From an uncultured Lachnobacterium sp. (GTDB lineage: Bacteria > Bacillota > Clostridia > Lachnospirales > Lachnospiraceae): DNA of 9,525 bases. This document shows, in pieces, positions 1 through 6,834 of the stretch (position 1 is its first letter; each line of letters starts with the position of its first letter). The notes beneath the pieces were generated by a model that was given only the letters and a program-made list of their open reading frames with translations, did not search any database and was not told the DNA's origin. The translations under genes were made by a program, and so were the position numbers. Location of the stretch: positions 1 to 9,525 of the forward strand of contig URYB01000083.1 of NCBI GenBank assembly GCA_900552085.1, read 5' to 3'.

Positions 1-195
1 TGAAGAACGGATTCTTCCATAAAAACTAATGAGATAGAGTCCGCTCAGTCCCACAAGCGCATAAATAATGCGTGTCAGCCATGTACCATTTCCAAACAGA
101 AACGACACCAGATTAAATTGGAAAAAGCCAATGAGTCCCCATACAATGCATCCGATGATTGCCAATGTAAGAAGCGTATTATCAAGCCATTTCAT
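1..195 (-). CDS. DUF378-type small membrane protein (3' end outside window)
   Basis: This reading frame starts with ATG at 195 and runs leftward off the window with 65 codons and no stop. The start is set by a strong ribosome binding site, AGGAGGAGG on the minus strand at about 203-211, eight or so bases upstream. The protein begins MKWLDNTLLTLAIIGCIVWG and has two hydrophobic stretches, residues about 6-34 and 43-58. Between them lies a short turn with the motif FGNGTWLTRIIY. That pattern of two membrane helices around an N-G-x-W-L-x-R-I-I-Y segment matches the DUF378 (YuzA-like) family, whose members are about 70-80 residues long, so only a few residues are missing. Its function is unknown. 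It is transcribed divergently from the HlyD-like gene. The family call rests on motif recall, not on a search. Confidence 0.8.
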   Translation of the reverse strand, partial: MKWLDNTLLTLAIIGCIVWGLIGFFQFNLVSFLFGNGTWLTRIIYALVGLSGLYLISFYGRIRSS

Positions 196-253
196 GTGTT
201 TTACCTCCTCCTGTTTTTATTCATGATTTAGTATTTCCAAAAATATGAAAAAT

Positions 254-299
254 ATACAATTACCAGAATATTGTATTTAAAGTGTAGAAATGGTAAGAT
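254..299 (+). promoter_or_regulatory. Putative promoter with overlapping inverted-repeat operator
   Basis: A possible -35 box TTGTAT (271-276) and -10 box TAAGAT (294-299) are separated by 17 bases and precede the HlyD-like gene by about 30 bases. The boxes are only moderate matches to the sigma-A consensus. A perfect 7-bp inverted repeat, ATACAAT (254-260) and ATTGTAT (270-276) with a 9-base spacer, covers the -35 box and has the geometry of a repressor operator. The regulator is unknown, and the AT-richness of the region means the dyad could be chance. Confidence 0.45.
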
Positions 300-329
300 A
301 GAAACAGTACGAAAAATGAGGTGAATCAC

Positions 330-1721
330 TTGGCAAATAGACAGAATGTAGTCAAAATGAGTCGTAGTCACAATCTTAACATTGGAGTTGTGATTTTTTT
401 AATTATTATCATTTATGTTGTTTTTAATGTTTTTTCATATCTGACCTCCAGTCCGATTGCTGAATACGAAGTTGGACAGGGAACCATCGCAACAAATCAT
501 GTATATCAGGGATTGATTATCCGCGATGAAACCGTCGTTTATGCTGGACAGAGTGGATATATTAATTATTATATGAAAAACGCTTCGAAAGCATCCGTCA
601 ATGACATTATTTATTCCATTGATACAACGGGAGATCTGGCCAAACAGATTACTACCGCTTCGGAGGATGGTTCCACTTTGAACACGCAGGCTTTATCCAA
701 TATCTCAAGTGAAATCGATGCGTTCCGGAATTCTTATGATCCAAATACATTTTCTTCGGTATATGATTTCAAAAATGAGATGGACGCACAGATTTCGCAG
801 ACATTAAGTGTAAATGCGCTCACGACACTTTCCGATGTAGTAGATTCAGCGGAAGCCAATAAAACTTTTTACAAGAAAAAATCGGAAAAGCCGGGCGTTA
901 TCGTATACTATACGGATGGATATGAAAATGTGACAACGGACAATTTTACAAGTGAAAATTTCACAGATACTTATAGTAAGAAAACGCTTTCATCCAATAC
1001 AAAAGTTGCTTCCAACGATCCTGCTTATAAAAGAATCAACAGCGAATCCTGGAACATTATCCTTCCTGTAAGCGATACAATGGTCAAGCAGCTCGATGCG
1101 GACAACCCTTATATCAAAATCCGCTTTTGCAAAGACGATTATTTGCTGACCGTTCCATACACACTGGTGAAAAAAGCAGGAACATATTATTTGAATTTAT
1201 CTTTGAAAACGGCAATGGTTCGCTATGTAAATGACCGTTTTGTTGATGTGGAACTGGTATTGTCGGAAGACACTGGTCTTAAGATTCCAACTTCCGCAAT
1301 CACAAGTAAGGAATTTTACACGGTTCCAAAAGAATATTTCACCACAGGTGGTGACTCGGATGCGCCATGCCTGTTGGTTGAGGAAAAGGATGGGGATAAA
1401 AAATCCGTAAACCTGGTAACTCCTACGATTTACTATGAGAAAGATGACAATTATTATATTGATGATGAGTTTGTTACGGCAGGAGATGTGATTGCCAAGA
1501 CAGATTCTTCCAAAACTTATACGATTGGTGATGATGTTGACAAACTGACCGGAGTGTATAATATAAATAAAGGATATGCTGTCTTTAAACAGATTAATAT
1601 TCTGACAAAAAATGAAGACTATGCGATCATTGAAACCAAGACAACTTACGGAATTTCTTTATATGATCATATTGCTTTGGATGGAAGCAAAGTAAAAGAA
1701 AATCAGTTAGTCGTAAAATAA
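330..1721 (+). CDS. HlyD-like membrane-anchored adaptor protein
   Basis: I place the start at TTG 330 because GAGGTGA (318-324) sits five bases upstream. The in-frame GTG at 321 overlaps that site, and ATG 357 has none. The product is 464 residues. Residues about 16-39 form one transmembrane helix (IGVVIFLIIIIYVVFNVF), with a short cytoplasmic N-terminus and the rest outside. After it comes a half-lipoyl-like stretch (GQSGYINYY...VNDIIYSID), a mostly helical segment at about 90-175, then beta-rich sequence containing GLKIPTSAI, a phrase typical of HlyD/membrane-fusion barrel domains. In Gram-positive bacteria such proteins are usually annotated as HlyD family efflux adaptor subunits. No ABC transporter or other efflux partner is nearby. 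It is instead the first gene of a division/translation cluster, with 21 bases to the next gene. The real role may be cell-envelope related. The family call is reasonable, the function open. Confidence 0.7.
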   Translation: MANRQNVVKMSRSHNLNIGVVIFLIIIIYVVFNVFSYLTSSPIAEYEVGQGTIATNHVYQGLIIRDETVVYAGQSGYINYYMKNASKASVNDIIYSIDTTGDLAKQITTASEDGSTLNTQALSNISSEIDAFRNSYDPNTFSSVYDFKNEMDAQISQTLSVNALTTLSDVVDSAEANKTFYKKKSEKPGVIVYYTDGYENVTTDNFTSENFTDTYSKKTLSSNTKVASNDPAYKRINSESWNIILPVSDTMVKQLDADNPYIKIRFCKDDYLLTVPYTLVKKAGTYYLNLSLKTAMVRYVNDRFVDVELVLSEDTGLKIPTSAITSKEFYTVPKEYFTTGGDSDAPCLLVEEKDGDKKSVNLVTPTIYYEKDDNYYIDDEFVTAGDVIAKTDSSKTYTIGDDVDKLTGVYNINKGYAVFKQINILTKNEDYAIIETKTTYGISLYDHIALDGSKVKENQLVVK

Positions 1722-1742
1722 TAGAAAAGGCAGGTAATAAAA

Positions 1743-2444
1743 ATGAACGAATTTTTATGTGAGAACTTAAAAAAAGTAGAAGAAAATATTGCAGCGGCTT
1801 GTCAAAAAGCAGGAAGAGACCGCAGCGAAGTCACTCTGATCGCGGTCAGCAAAACCAAACCGGTAGACATGTTACAGACCGTTTACGATCAGAATATCCG
1901 TGAATTTGGTGAAAATAAAGTACAGGAAATGTGTGAAAAGATGGAAGTGCTGCCGAAAGACATTCACTGGCATATGATTGGACATTTACAAACCAATAAA
2001 GTAAAGTACATTGTCGGAAAAACCGCATTGATCCATTCGGTTGACAGCTTACATCTGGCAAAAGAAATCGAAAAACAGGCTGCCAAAAATAATGTAATTG
2101 TTCCGATTCTGATTGAGGTAAATATCGCAGAAGAAGAAAGCAAATTTGGTATCCATAAAGAAGAGACTATTGCACTGGTTCGTGAGGTTGCACAAATGGA
2201 ACACGTTCATATCCGAGGACTTATGACAATTGCACCATACGTCGAGAACCCTGAAGATAATCGCCCATACTTTAAGGAGATTCGGCAATTATCTGTTGAC
2301 ATCAAAGAGGAAAACATAGATAATGTAGATATGGATGTCCTTTCTATGGGCATGACTGGAGATTATATGGTTGCAATTGAAGAAGGCGCGACACTTGTCC
2401 GTGTGGGAACCGGAATCTTTGGTGAAAGACAATATCATATTTAA
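1743..2444 (+). CDS. ylmE: YggS/YlmE family pyridoxal-phosphate homeostasis protein
   Basis: A 233-residue protein of the usual length for the YggS/PROSC family, a single-domain fold-type III PLP-binding barrel without established enzyme activity that keeps cytosolic PLP and amino-acid pools in balance. Visible motifs in order: LIAVSKTKP with the PLP-binding lysine at residue 37, FGENKVQE, WHMIGHLQTNKVK, IHSVDS, RGLMTIAP and the C-terminal signature LSMGMTGD followed by AIEEGATLVRVGTGIFG. All are intact. ATG at 1743 follows a modest ribosome binding site (GGCAGG). The gene lies directly upstream of sepF, as ylmE does in Bacillus subtilis, and is 18 bases from it, so the two are probably co-transcribed. 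No oddities seen. Confidence 0.95.
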   Translation: MNEFLCENLKKVEENIAAACQKAGRDRSEVTLIAVSKTKPVDMLQTVYDQNIREFGENKVQEMCEKMEVLPKDIHWHMIGHLQTNKVKYIVGKTALIHSVDSLHLAKEIEKQAAKNNVIVPILIEVNIAEEESKFGIHKEETIALVREVAQMEHVHIRGLMTIAPYVENPEDNRPYFKEIRQLSVDIKEENIDNVDMDVLSMGMTGDYMVAIEEGATLVRVGTGIFGERQYHI

Positions 2445-2462
2445 GGCAGGTTATAAAGAAAA

Positions 2463-2990
2463 ATGAGTGTTATTGATAAATTTTTAGATATCATGCGTTT
2501 AAACGATGACGATTATGAGTTCGACAATGATGATTATGAGTTTGACGAAGATGATTATCAGGACGAAGTAAAAGAAAAACGTCCTTCCCGCAAAGAACGC
2601 AAAGCAGAACAGCAACGTACAGAAACAAATTTTGAAGTAACAGAAAAGCGGCCAAAGCAGCAGAACAAGATTACTCCAATATCAAAAAACAGAAAACAGG
2701 GGCAGCAAGGTATGGAAGTATGTGTTATTAAACCAAATTCAATTGAAGATGAGATTGAAATTACAGATACATTATTGAACGGCAGAACCGTAGTGATCAA
2801 TATGGAAGGTCTGAGTGTCGATATTGCTCAGAGAATCATTGATTTCACATCTGGAGCTACTTATGCAATGCATGGAAATCTTCAGAAAATCTCAACCTAT
2901 ATCTTTTTGGCTACGCCAAACGGTGTAGATATTTCCGGAGATATCCAGAATATTATGGAATCTTTTGATATTCCGGATTTAACGGTATAA
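2463..2990 (+). CDS. sepF: Cell division protein SepF
   Basis: SepF (YlmF) is a membrane-binding protein that bundles FtsZ filaments at the septum and can partly replace FtsA in Gram-positive bacteria. The 175-residue product has the expected three parts. Residues 1-13 (MSVIDKFLDIMRL) form a short amphipathic membrane-anchor helix. Residues about 14-82 are a charged, probably disordered linker. Residues about 84-165 are the conserved SepF core with INMEGLSVDIAQRIIDFTSG and the stretch SGATYAMHGNLQKIS followed by IFLATPNGVDISG. The linker opens with an unusual acidic run of three 7-residue repeats (DDYEFDN, DDYEFDE, DDYQDEV) and then turns basic (KEKRPSRKERKAEQ). It is preceded by a GGCAGG ribosome binding site like that of the gene before it. 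It sits between ylmE and ylmH, three bases from the latter. Confidence 0.95.
   Translation: MSVIDKFLDIMRLNDDDYEFDNDDYEFDEDDYQDEVKEKRPSRKERKAEQQRTETNFEVTEKRPKQQNKITPISKNRKQGQQGMEVCVIKPNSIEDEIEITDTLLNGRTVVINMEGLSVDIAQRIIDFTSGATYAMHGNLQKISTYIFLATPNGVDISGDIQNIMESFDIPDLTV
2508..2570 (+). repeat. Three tandem 21-base repeats in the sepF linker
   Basis: Codons 16-36 of sepF consist of three 21-base units encoding DDYEFDN, DDYEFDE and DDYQDEV. The first two units are nearly identical at DNA level (GATTATGAGTT core), and the third has diverged. The array makes a strongly acidic, tyrosine-containing patch right after the membrane-anchor helix. Such in-frame heptad repeats can expand or contract by slippage without breaking the gene. 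Confidence 0.75.
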
Positions 2991-2993
2991 CAC

Positions 2994-3746
2994 ATGGATG
3001 AACAGGAATTATGTAAGAAACGTCTGATTGATTTGTCAAAGCAGGCGGATCGAAAAGGGATTGTAACCTTTAGTACATTTTTGAATTTAAATGAACAAAA
3101 TATTTATCATACGATTCAGAAAGAATTATACACACAGGTAAAGCTTTTTGGAGGGTATGATGGAGCGGAGCGTCAGATGATAGCATTCATTCCTGATGCT
3201 CTTTGTTATGAATGGGAGTTTCCAATCATCTGCATCGAAGCACGCCCACAATATCCAAAGTTTGCAGAAAAGCTACAACACAGGGATGTACTGGGTGCAC
3301 TTATGCATCTTGGCATTGATCGTGACAAAATCGGTGATATTATCTGTCAGTCCGATGTATATTACATTTTTTGCGACGAAATGATCCATTCCTTTATCAT
3401 GGAGAACCTCCGACAAATCCGTCATACTACCATGAAGTTATCTGTTGTGGTTCCGGGAGCAGATATTTCGATTGAACCAACGTTTCGCGAGCAAAACGAT
3501 ATGATTGCATCAAACCGAATCGATTGTATTATAGCCAAAGCTTATCATTTTTCCCGTTCGGAAGCGGCAACATATCTCATGTCCGAAAAAGTCTTTATTA
3601 ATGGGAAATGTATTACGAACTGCAATCAGTCCTGTGAGAGTGGAAGCATTGTTTCCGTACGAGGCAAAGGAAGATTTGTTTTTGAAACCAATCATGCCCT
3701 CAGCAAAAAGGGAAAGCTTCGGGTACGCTTTTTGATGTATGAATAA
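2994..3746 (+). CDS. ylmH: YlmH-type S4-domain RNA-binding protein
   Basis: A 250-residue protein of the YlmH family. The N-terminal two thirds carry family-typical phrases: TFLNLNEQNIYHTIQ-type sequence from residue 28, GGYDGAERQM (53-62), RDVLGALMHLGIDRDKIGDI (97-116) and FREQNDMIASNRID (164-177). Residues about 175-232 are an S4 RNA-binding domain (FSRSEAATYLMSEKVFINGK). In B. subtilis YlmH binds stalled 50S-peptidyl-tRNA complexes and can act in ribosome-associated quality control like RqcP; that role is known for the family and inferred here. The ATG at 2994 is only three bases after the sepF stop and has no good ribosome binding site, so translation is probably coupled to sepF. In Bacillus, ylmG lies between sepF and ylmH; it is absent here. 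Confidence 0.92.
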   Translation: MDEQELCKKRLIDLSKQADRKGIVTFSTFLNLNEQNIYHTIQKELYTQVKLFGGYDGAERQMIAFIPDALCYEWEFPIICIEARPQYPKFAEKLQHRDVLGALMHLGIDRDKIGDIICQSDVYYIFCDEMIHSFIMENLRQIRHTTMKLSVVVPGADISIEPTFREQNDMIASNRIDCIIAKAYHFSRSEAATYLMSEKVFINGKCITNCNQSCESGSIVSVRGKGRFVFETNHALSKKGKLRVRFLMYE

Positions 3747-3812
3747 ATATCTGGCACAGATTCTTGTCAGTTATCAGTTATTTTATTATGGAAAATAGAA
3801 GAGGAATGTTTT

Positions 3813-4433
3813 ATGAGTTCAAATAATAAAGCAAATTATAAGTCTGGAAAAATAATGCTTTTCAGTACTGTGTTATCTTTTATTCTGATTATTCTGGATC
3901 AGATCACAAAATATCTCGCTGCGGTAAATCTCAAAGACCAGCCATCCTTTTCACTTATTGATGGAGTCTTTGAACTTAAATACCTGGAAAATCAAAGTGC
4001 TGCATTTAGTTTAGATCTGGTTTCCATCCTGCAGCGTATTTTTCATTTTTCCTATTTTGAGGACCATCCATCTGCCTTTTTGATGTGCAAGATGATATTT
4101 TTTGTAGTCATTACTTTGCTTGTTCTTATTGTAATTGCTATCATATATCGTAGAATTCCATGGAATAGACATTATATGTTTATGAACCTTATTCTTATCG
4201 GATTTTTTTGTGGGGCACTTGGAAATCTCATAGATCGAATCGTACATAATTATGTTATTGATTTCTTTTATTTCAGCCTGATTAATTTTCCTATTTTTAA
4301 TGTAGCTGATATCTATGTAACAGTAGCTGCAATTGCTTTAATTGTTGCTGTATTTTTTGTTTATAAAGACGAAGATTACGATGTAATTTTCCCATCAAAA
4401 TCAAAACAGGCAAACGAACAGAAGGAGAAGTAG
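3813..4433 (+). CDS. lspA: Lipoprotein signal peptidase (signal peptidase II)
   Basis: LspA is a membrane aspartyl protease that removes signal peptides from lipid-modified prolipoproteins. Hydrophobic helices lie at residues about 14-36, 92-112, 122-140 and 163-183, giving the four-helix topology. Family motifs are present: LDQITKYLA (28-36), LENQSAAFS (58-66), GALGNLIDRI with catalytic Asp141, and FNVADIYVT with catalytic Asp166. At 206 residues it is longer than the usual 150-170. The extra length is an insertion of about 25 residues after AAFS (about 67-92) and a charged 22-residue C-terminal tail. The usual glycine of the N-x-G-A-x-F motif is serine here (Ser62). ATG at 3813 follows GAGGA at about 3801. 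The 66-base gap after ylmH is where many relatives carry divIVA, and no such gene is present. The end is six bases from the next gene. Confidence 0.93.
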   Translation: MSSNNKANYKSGKIMLFSTVLSFILIILDQITKYLAAVNLKDQPSFSLIDGVFELKYLENQSAAFSLDLVSILQRIFHFSYFEDHPSAFLMCKMIFFVVITLLVLIVIAIIYRRIPWNRHYMFMNLILIGFFCGALGNLIDRIVHNYVIDFFYFSLINFPIFNVADIYVTVAAIALIVAVFFVYKDEDYDVIFPSKSKQANEQKEK

Positions 4434-4439
4434 TTTCTC

Positions 4440-5363
4440 ATGCAAACAGAATCTTTTGAAGTACAGTTTGAACAGGAGGGAGAGCGTCTGGATAAATTTT
4501 TAAGTACGATTTATCCGGATTTCTCCCGCGCTTTTTTTCAGAAACTAATTAAAAATCAAAAAGTATGGGTCAACGATCAAAATCAGAAAGCGAGTTTTCC
4601 GGTACATACGGATGATCTGGTAAAAATTGAAATTCCAGATGCTGTGGAAACGACGATTGTCCCGGAGGATATTCCTTTGGATATTTTATACGAGGATCAG
4701 GATCTTTTGATTGTCAACAAACCGAAGGGAATGGTTGTGCATCCATCCGCTGGTCATTATACCGGTACTCTGGTAAATGCAATTATGTACCATTGCAAAG
4801 ATTCCCTGAGCGGAATTAACGGCGAGATCCGTCCAGGCATTGTACATCGTATTGATATGGACACGACAGGATCTTTGATCGTATGTAAAAATGATGAGGC
4901 ACATGTAGATATTGCACAACAGATCAAAGAACATTCCGTCAATCGAATTTATGTAGGAATCGTATGCGGAAATGTAAAAGAGGATGAGGGAACTATTGAA
5001 GGTCCGATTGGAAGACATCCCGTCGAGCGTAAAAAAATGGCCATTAACGAGAAGAACGGAAAACCGGCTGTTACACATTACAAAGTGCTTGAACGCTTTG
5101 GAAATTATACGTATATGCAATTTAAACTTGAAACGGGACGTACGCATCAAATACGCGTGCATATGGCAAGCATTGGACATCCTTTACTCGGTGATGCCCT
5201 GTATTCAAGCAACCGATCTGCTTTTAAAAATCTGCGGGGACAGACGTTACATGCACAGACAATCGGTTTTATTCATCCAAGAACTGGCGAATACACGCAA
5301 GTTTCCGCTCCGTTGCCAGAATATTTCAAAAAATTACTATCAATATTGCAATCCGAGTCATAA
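4440..5363 (+). CDS. RluA/RluD-family 23S rRNA pseudouridine synthase
   Basis: A 307-residue enzyme that converts uridine to pseudouridine in RNA, most likely 23S rRNA as for E. coli RluD. An N-terminal S4 domain (about residues 13-75, RLDKFLSTIYPDFSRAFFQK) precedes the catalytic domain. That domain contains IVNKPKGMVVHPS (91-103) and GIVHRIDMDTTGSLIV with the catalytic Asp139. It also contains NRIYVGIVCG and the substrate-binding phrase ETGRTHQIRVHMASIGHPLL (231-250). All signature residues are intact. Its ribosome binding site (AAGGAGAAG) overlaps the end of lspA, six bases upstream, so the two are co-expressed. This matches the lspA-ylyB pair of B. subtilis, and the protein is best regarded as a YlyB orthologue. 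The exact target uridine cannot be read from sequence. Confidence 0.93.
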   Translation: MQTESFEVQFEQEGERLDKFLSTIYPDFSRAFFQKLIKNQKVWVNDQNQKASFPVHTDDLVKIEIPDAVETTIVPEDIPLDILYEDQDLLIVNKPKGMVVHPSAGHYTGTLVNAIMYHCKDSLSGINGEIRPGIVHRIDMDTTGSLIVCKNDEAHVDIAQQIKEHSVNRIYVGIVCGNVKEDEGTIEGPIGRHPVERKKMAINEKNGKPAVTHYKVLERFGNYTYMQFKLETGRTHQIRVHMASIGHPLLGDALYSSNRSAFKNLRGQTLHAQTIGFIHPRTGEYTQVSAPLPEYFKKLLSILQSES

Positions 5364-5383
5364 TTGTTGTATAATATATACAA
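5346..5383 (+). promoter_or_regulatory. Putative promoter with a 17-base dyad
   Basis: A -35 box TTGCAA (5346-5351), inside the last codons of rluD, is 18 bases from a perfect -10 box TATAAT (5370-5375). Transcription would start near 5382 and leave an untranslated leader of about 85 bases before the next gene. The -10 box lies within a perfect inverted repeat, TTGTATA-ATA-TATACAA (5367-5383), which could be an operator. Its half-sites resemble the TTGTAT dyad near position 270, but in the opposite orientation. Confidence 0.55.
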
Positions 5384-5466
5384 ATATAAAACAAAAGTTC
5401 ATACATCATATAACACATGAATACATATGAACCAATTGTTTAAGTAAGGCTTGGAGGTAATTCGCT

Positions 5467-6105
5467 ATGGGAAATCAAATTTATACAATTGGAAGAGAAT
5501 TTGGAAGTGCAGGTTATGAAGTCGGACGTTTGCTGGCCGAACGACTTGGGGTAAAATTATACGATAAGGAGCTTTTGGCTCAGGCTGCAAAAGATTCTGG
5601 TTTTTGTGAGGAAATTTTCAAAAATCACGACGAAAAACCAACAAACAGCTTTTTGTATTCCTTAGTCATGGATACATATTCCGGAGGAAATTATTCGTCC
5701 ACCCCATTTTTGGATATGCCACTAAACCACAAAGTTTTCCTTGCACAGTTTGACACGATCAAAAAGATTGCGGAACGCGAATCCTGCGTTATCGTAGGCC
5801 GATGTGCTGATTATGCACTGGCATCCAATCCAGACTGCCTGAATGTATTTGTTCATGCAGATCTTGAGGATCGAATCAAAGCTGTAAGCAAACGAAACGA
5901 TGTAACAGAGAACAAGGCAAAAGATTTGATCCAGAAAAAAGACAAACAGCGTGCCAGCTACTATAATTATTATACCTGCAAGAAATGGGGAGATTCATGT
6001 AGCTACGATTTGACATTGAATACCAGTAAAATAACGCCGGAACAATGTGTTGATATTATTCTGGCTTATCGTGAAAAAATGCAGGAGAATAAAAAGAATA
6101 AATAA
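5467..6105 (+). CDS. Cytidylate-kinase-like P-loop protein
   Basis: A 212-residue protein of the cytidylate kinase-like family (Cytidylate_kin2 type). Members share the nucleoside-monophosphate-kinase fold, but for most the substrate has not been shown. The N-terminal loop reads TIGREFGSAGYEVGRLLAER (7-26), where the canonical GxxGxGK[ST] lysine is absent, as is usual in this family. Other typical phrases are GVKLYDKELL (28-37), VIVGRCADY (108-116), and YYNYYTCKKWGDS (165-177) followed by YDLTLNTS (180-187). ATG at 5467 follows GGAGG (5453-5457) at nine bases. The gene has its own likely promoter inside the end of rluD and its own terminator, so it is probably a single-gene unit separate from the lspA operon. 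The family is clear; cytidylate kinase activity is not established. Confidence 0.87.
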   Translation: MGNQIYTIGREFGSAGYEVGRLLAERLGVKLYDKELLAQAAKDSGFCEEIFKNHDEKPTNSFLYSLVMDTYSGGNYSSTPFLDMPLNHKVFLAQFDTIKKIAERESCVIVGRCADYALASNPDCLNVFVHADLEDRIKAVSKRNDVTENKAKDLIQKKDKQRASYYNYYTCKKWGDSCSYDLTLNTSKITPEQCVDIILAYREKMQENKKNK

Positions 6106-6118
6106 TAATTAATTTTGT

Positions 6119-6169
6119 AAAAGAAATGCAGAAATCAGATGTTATCAAGCGGTTTTTGCATTTCTTTTT
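6119..6169 (+). terminator. Intrinsic terminator after the kinase-like gene
   Basis: AAAAGAAATGCA (6119-6130) pairs perfectly with TGCATTTCTTTT (6157-6168), 12 bp. GAAA/TTTT can add four inner pairs (one G-U), leaving an 18-base loop. The right arm ends in a T-run. It starts 14 bases after the stop codon at 6105, the expected place. The stem is AT-rich, so strength is uncertain. The A-rich left arm gives no useful T-run for the opposite strand until the arm itself. Confidence 0.75.
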
Positions 6170-6219
6170 CGTATAAATCTTTTGTTTTGTAATGTCGTAA
6201 GAAAGTTTTTTGGCGTTCC

Positions 6220-6330
6220 GAGGTGTACGCGCGGCGTTGATTATAGGGTTTTTCGGGAGTAACTATTCGTAAAACACGGATTTTGCGAATAGTTAGGCAC
6301 TGACCTTTATCAGGCTACCGCGTACGCCTC
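6220..6330 (+). repeat. Nested stem: 12-bp outer arms around a 14-bp hairpin
   Basis: GAGGTGTACGCG (6220-6231) pairs with CGCGTACGCCTC (6319-6330) over 12 bp with one T-G pair. Enclosed is a hairpin of AACTATTCGTAAAA (6261-6274) and TTTTGCGAATAGTT (6281-6294), 14 bp with one T-G pair around the 6-base loop CACGGA. Both wobble pairs are allowed only if the + strand is the RNA. The outer arm alternatively folds locally: AGGCTAC (6312-6318) pairs with GTACGCCT (6322-6329) with one bulge, and this alternative is identical in the second repeat copy. Confidence 0.6.
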
Positions 6331-6382
6331 TATGGGCTCTATTTTACGCAGAAAACGCTTTTTTCTGGCTGGTTGCTCATTC
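6279..6382 (+). repeat. 104-base direct repeat, copy A
   Basis: This copy matches 7101-7204 without gaps at a constant offset of 822 bases. The best-conserved blocks are the first 17 bases (GATTTTGCGAATAGTTA), CAGGCTACCGCGTACGCCTC (6311-6330) and TATTTTACGCA (6340-6350). The most divergent part is 6296-6310. It contains the hairpin CAGAAAA (6349-6355) / TTTTCTG (6361-6367). On the minus strand it also preserves a TGA preceded by GAA (6377-6382), the same position as the stop of the large gene in copy B, but no gene ends here. Confidence 0.85.
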
Positions 6383-6429
6383 TCTTTGGGTGTACCAAAA
6401 TTCCCCGATTTTTCAAAAATGGCTGTAAT

Positions 6430-6458
6430 GTGTTGCCATTGTCAAGTAAAGGCAACAC
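6430..6458. repeat. 8-bp perfect hairpin
   Basis: GTGTTGCC (6430-6437) and GGCAACAC (6451-6458) form a perfect stem with a 13-base loop. It is the first of a chain of hairpins in the segment between the two 104-base repeats. Confidence 0.5.
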
Positions 6459-6512
6459 CGTTTCGAACCGTCATTCTTGGCTGAAACCGTTGGTACTGGC
6501 TGGTTGGGGGCA

Positions 6513-6552
6513 CGTGATACCGCGCGCGCGAGCTTACCGCGCGGTATGCACG
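6513..6552. repeat. 14-bp GC-rich hairpin with one bulge
   Basis: ATACCGCGCG (6517-6526) and CGCGCGGTAT (6538-6547) form a perfect 10-bp stem around an 11-base loop. CGTG (6513-6516) and CACG (6549-6552) extend it by four pairs across a single bulged G at 6548. This is the most stable local hairpin of the region. No T-run follows closely on either strand, so it does not look like a simple terminator. Confidence 0.7.
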
Positions 6553-6578
6553 GTTTGCCCTTTTTCCCCACGACGAAA

Positions 6579-6674
6579 AGACCCGTGAGTGGGTCTAAAC
6601 TCCGCAGATACAGAACCTCTTGCGGTGGTTGCAAAAGCTTACCCTTTTGCTGGTTTTCATCAACCCTAGATGAA
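6579..6674. repeat. Chain of four short perfect hairpins
   Basis: In order: AGACCC/GGGTCT (6579-6584, 6591-6596), CCGCA/TGCGG (6602-6606, 6621-6625), GCAAAAG/CTTTTGC (6631-6637, 6644-6650) and TTCATC/GATGAA (6656-6661, 6669-6674). Each is short enough to occur by chance, but four non-overlapping perfect stems in about 95 bases is unusual. Read on the minus strand, the first is followed by TTTC and could act as a weak terminator for leftward transcription. Confidence 0.5.
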
Positions 6675-6834
6675 TTTTGACTTTCGGTTAGGGAACGAAT
6701 GTCTATTCACAAAATAGCACGTATGTTCTACCTCGTCAATCCTTTTTCGCAAGTTTCTACACAGTGGCGGTCAGCATCTACCTAGTGGCTGGCTGCACAC
6801 TCCAGGAACGAACAATCCGCTACTTCCTTGACAA

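Noticed and set aside
3764..3792. Promoter for lspA, TTGTCA with 17 bases to TATGGA
   Set aside because: The -10 match is poor, and the short gap favours read-through from ylmH. It remains only a possibility.
4686..5430. Long antisense or shifted frames over rluD and other genes
   Set aside because: They are shadows of genes with complete conserved motifs and have no independent support.
6291..6298. GTTAGGC as an integron attC core site
   Set aside because: The sequence is not kept in the second repeat copy (GTTATAT) and there is no matching partner core site, cassette gene or integrase.
6677..6833. TTGACT (6677) and TTGACA (6828) as -35 boxes of a promoter inside the structured region
   Set aside because: No acceptable -10 hexamer is found 16-18 bases downstream of either.
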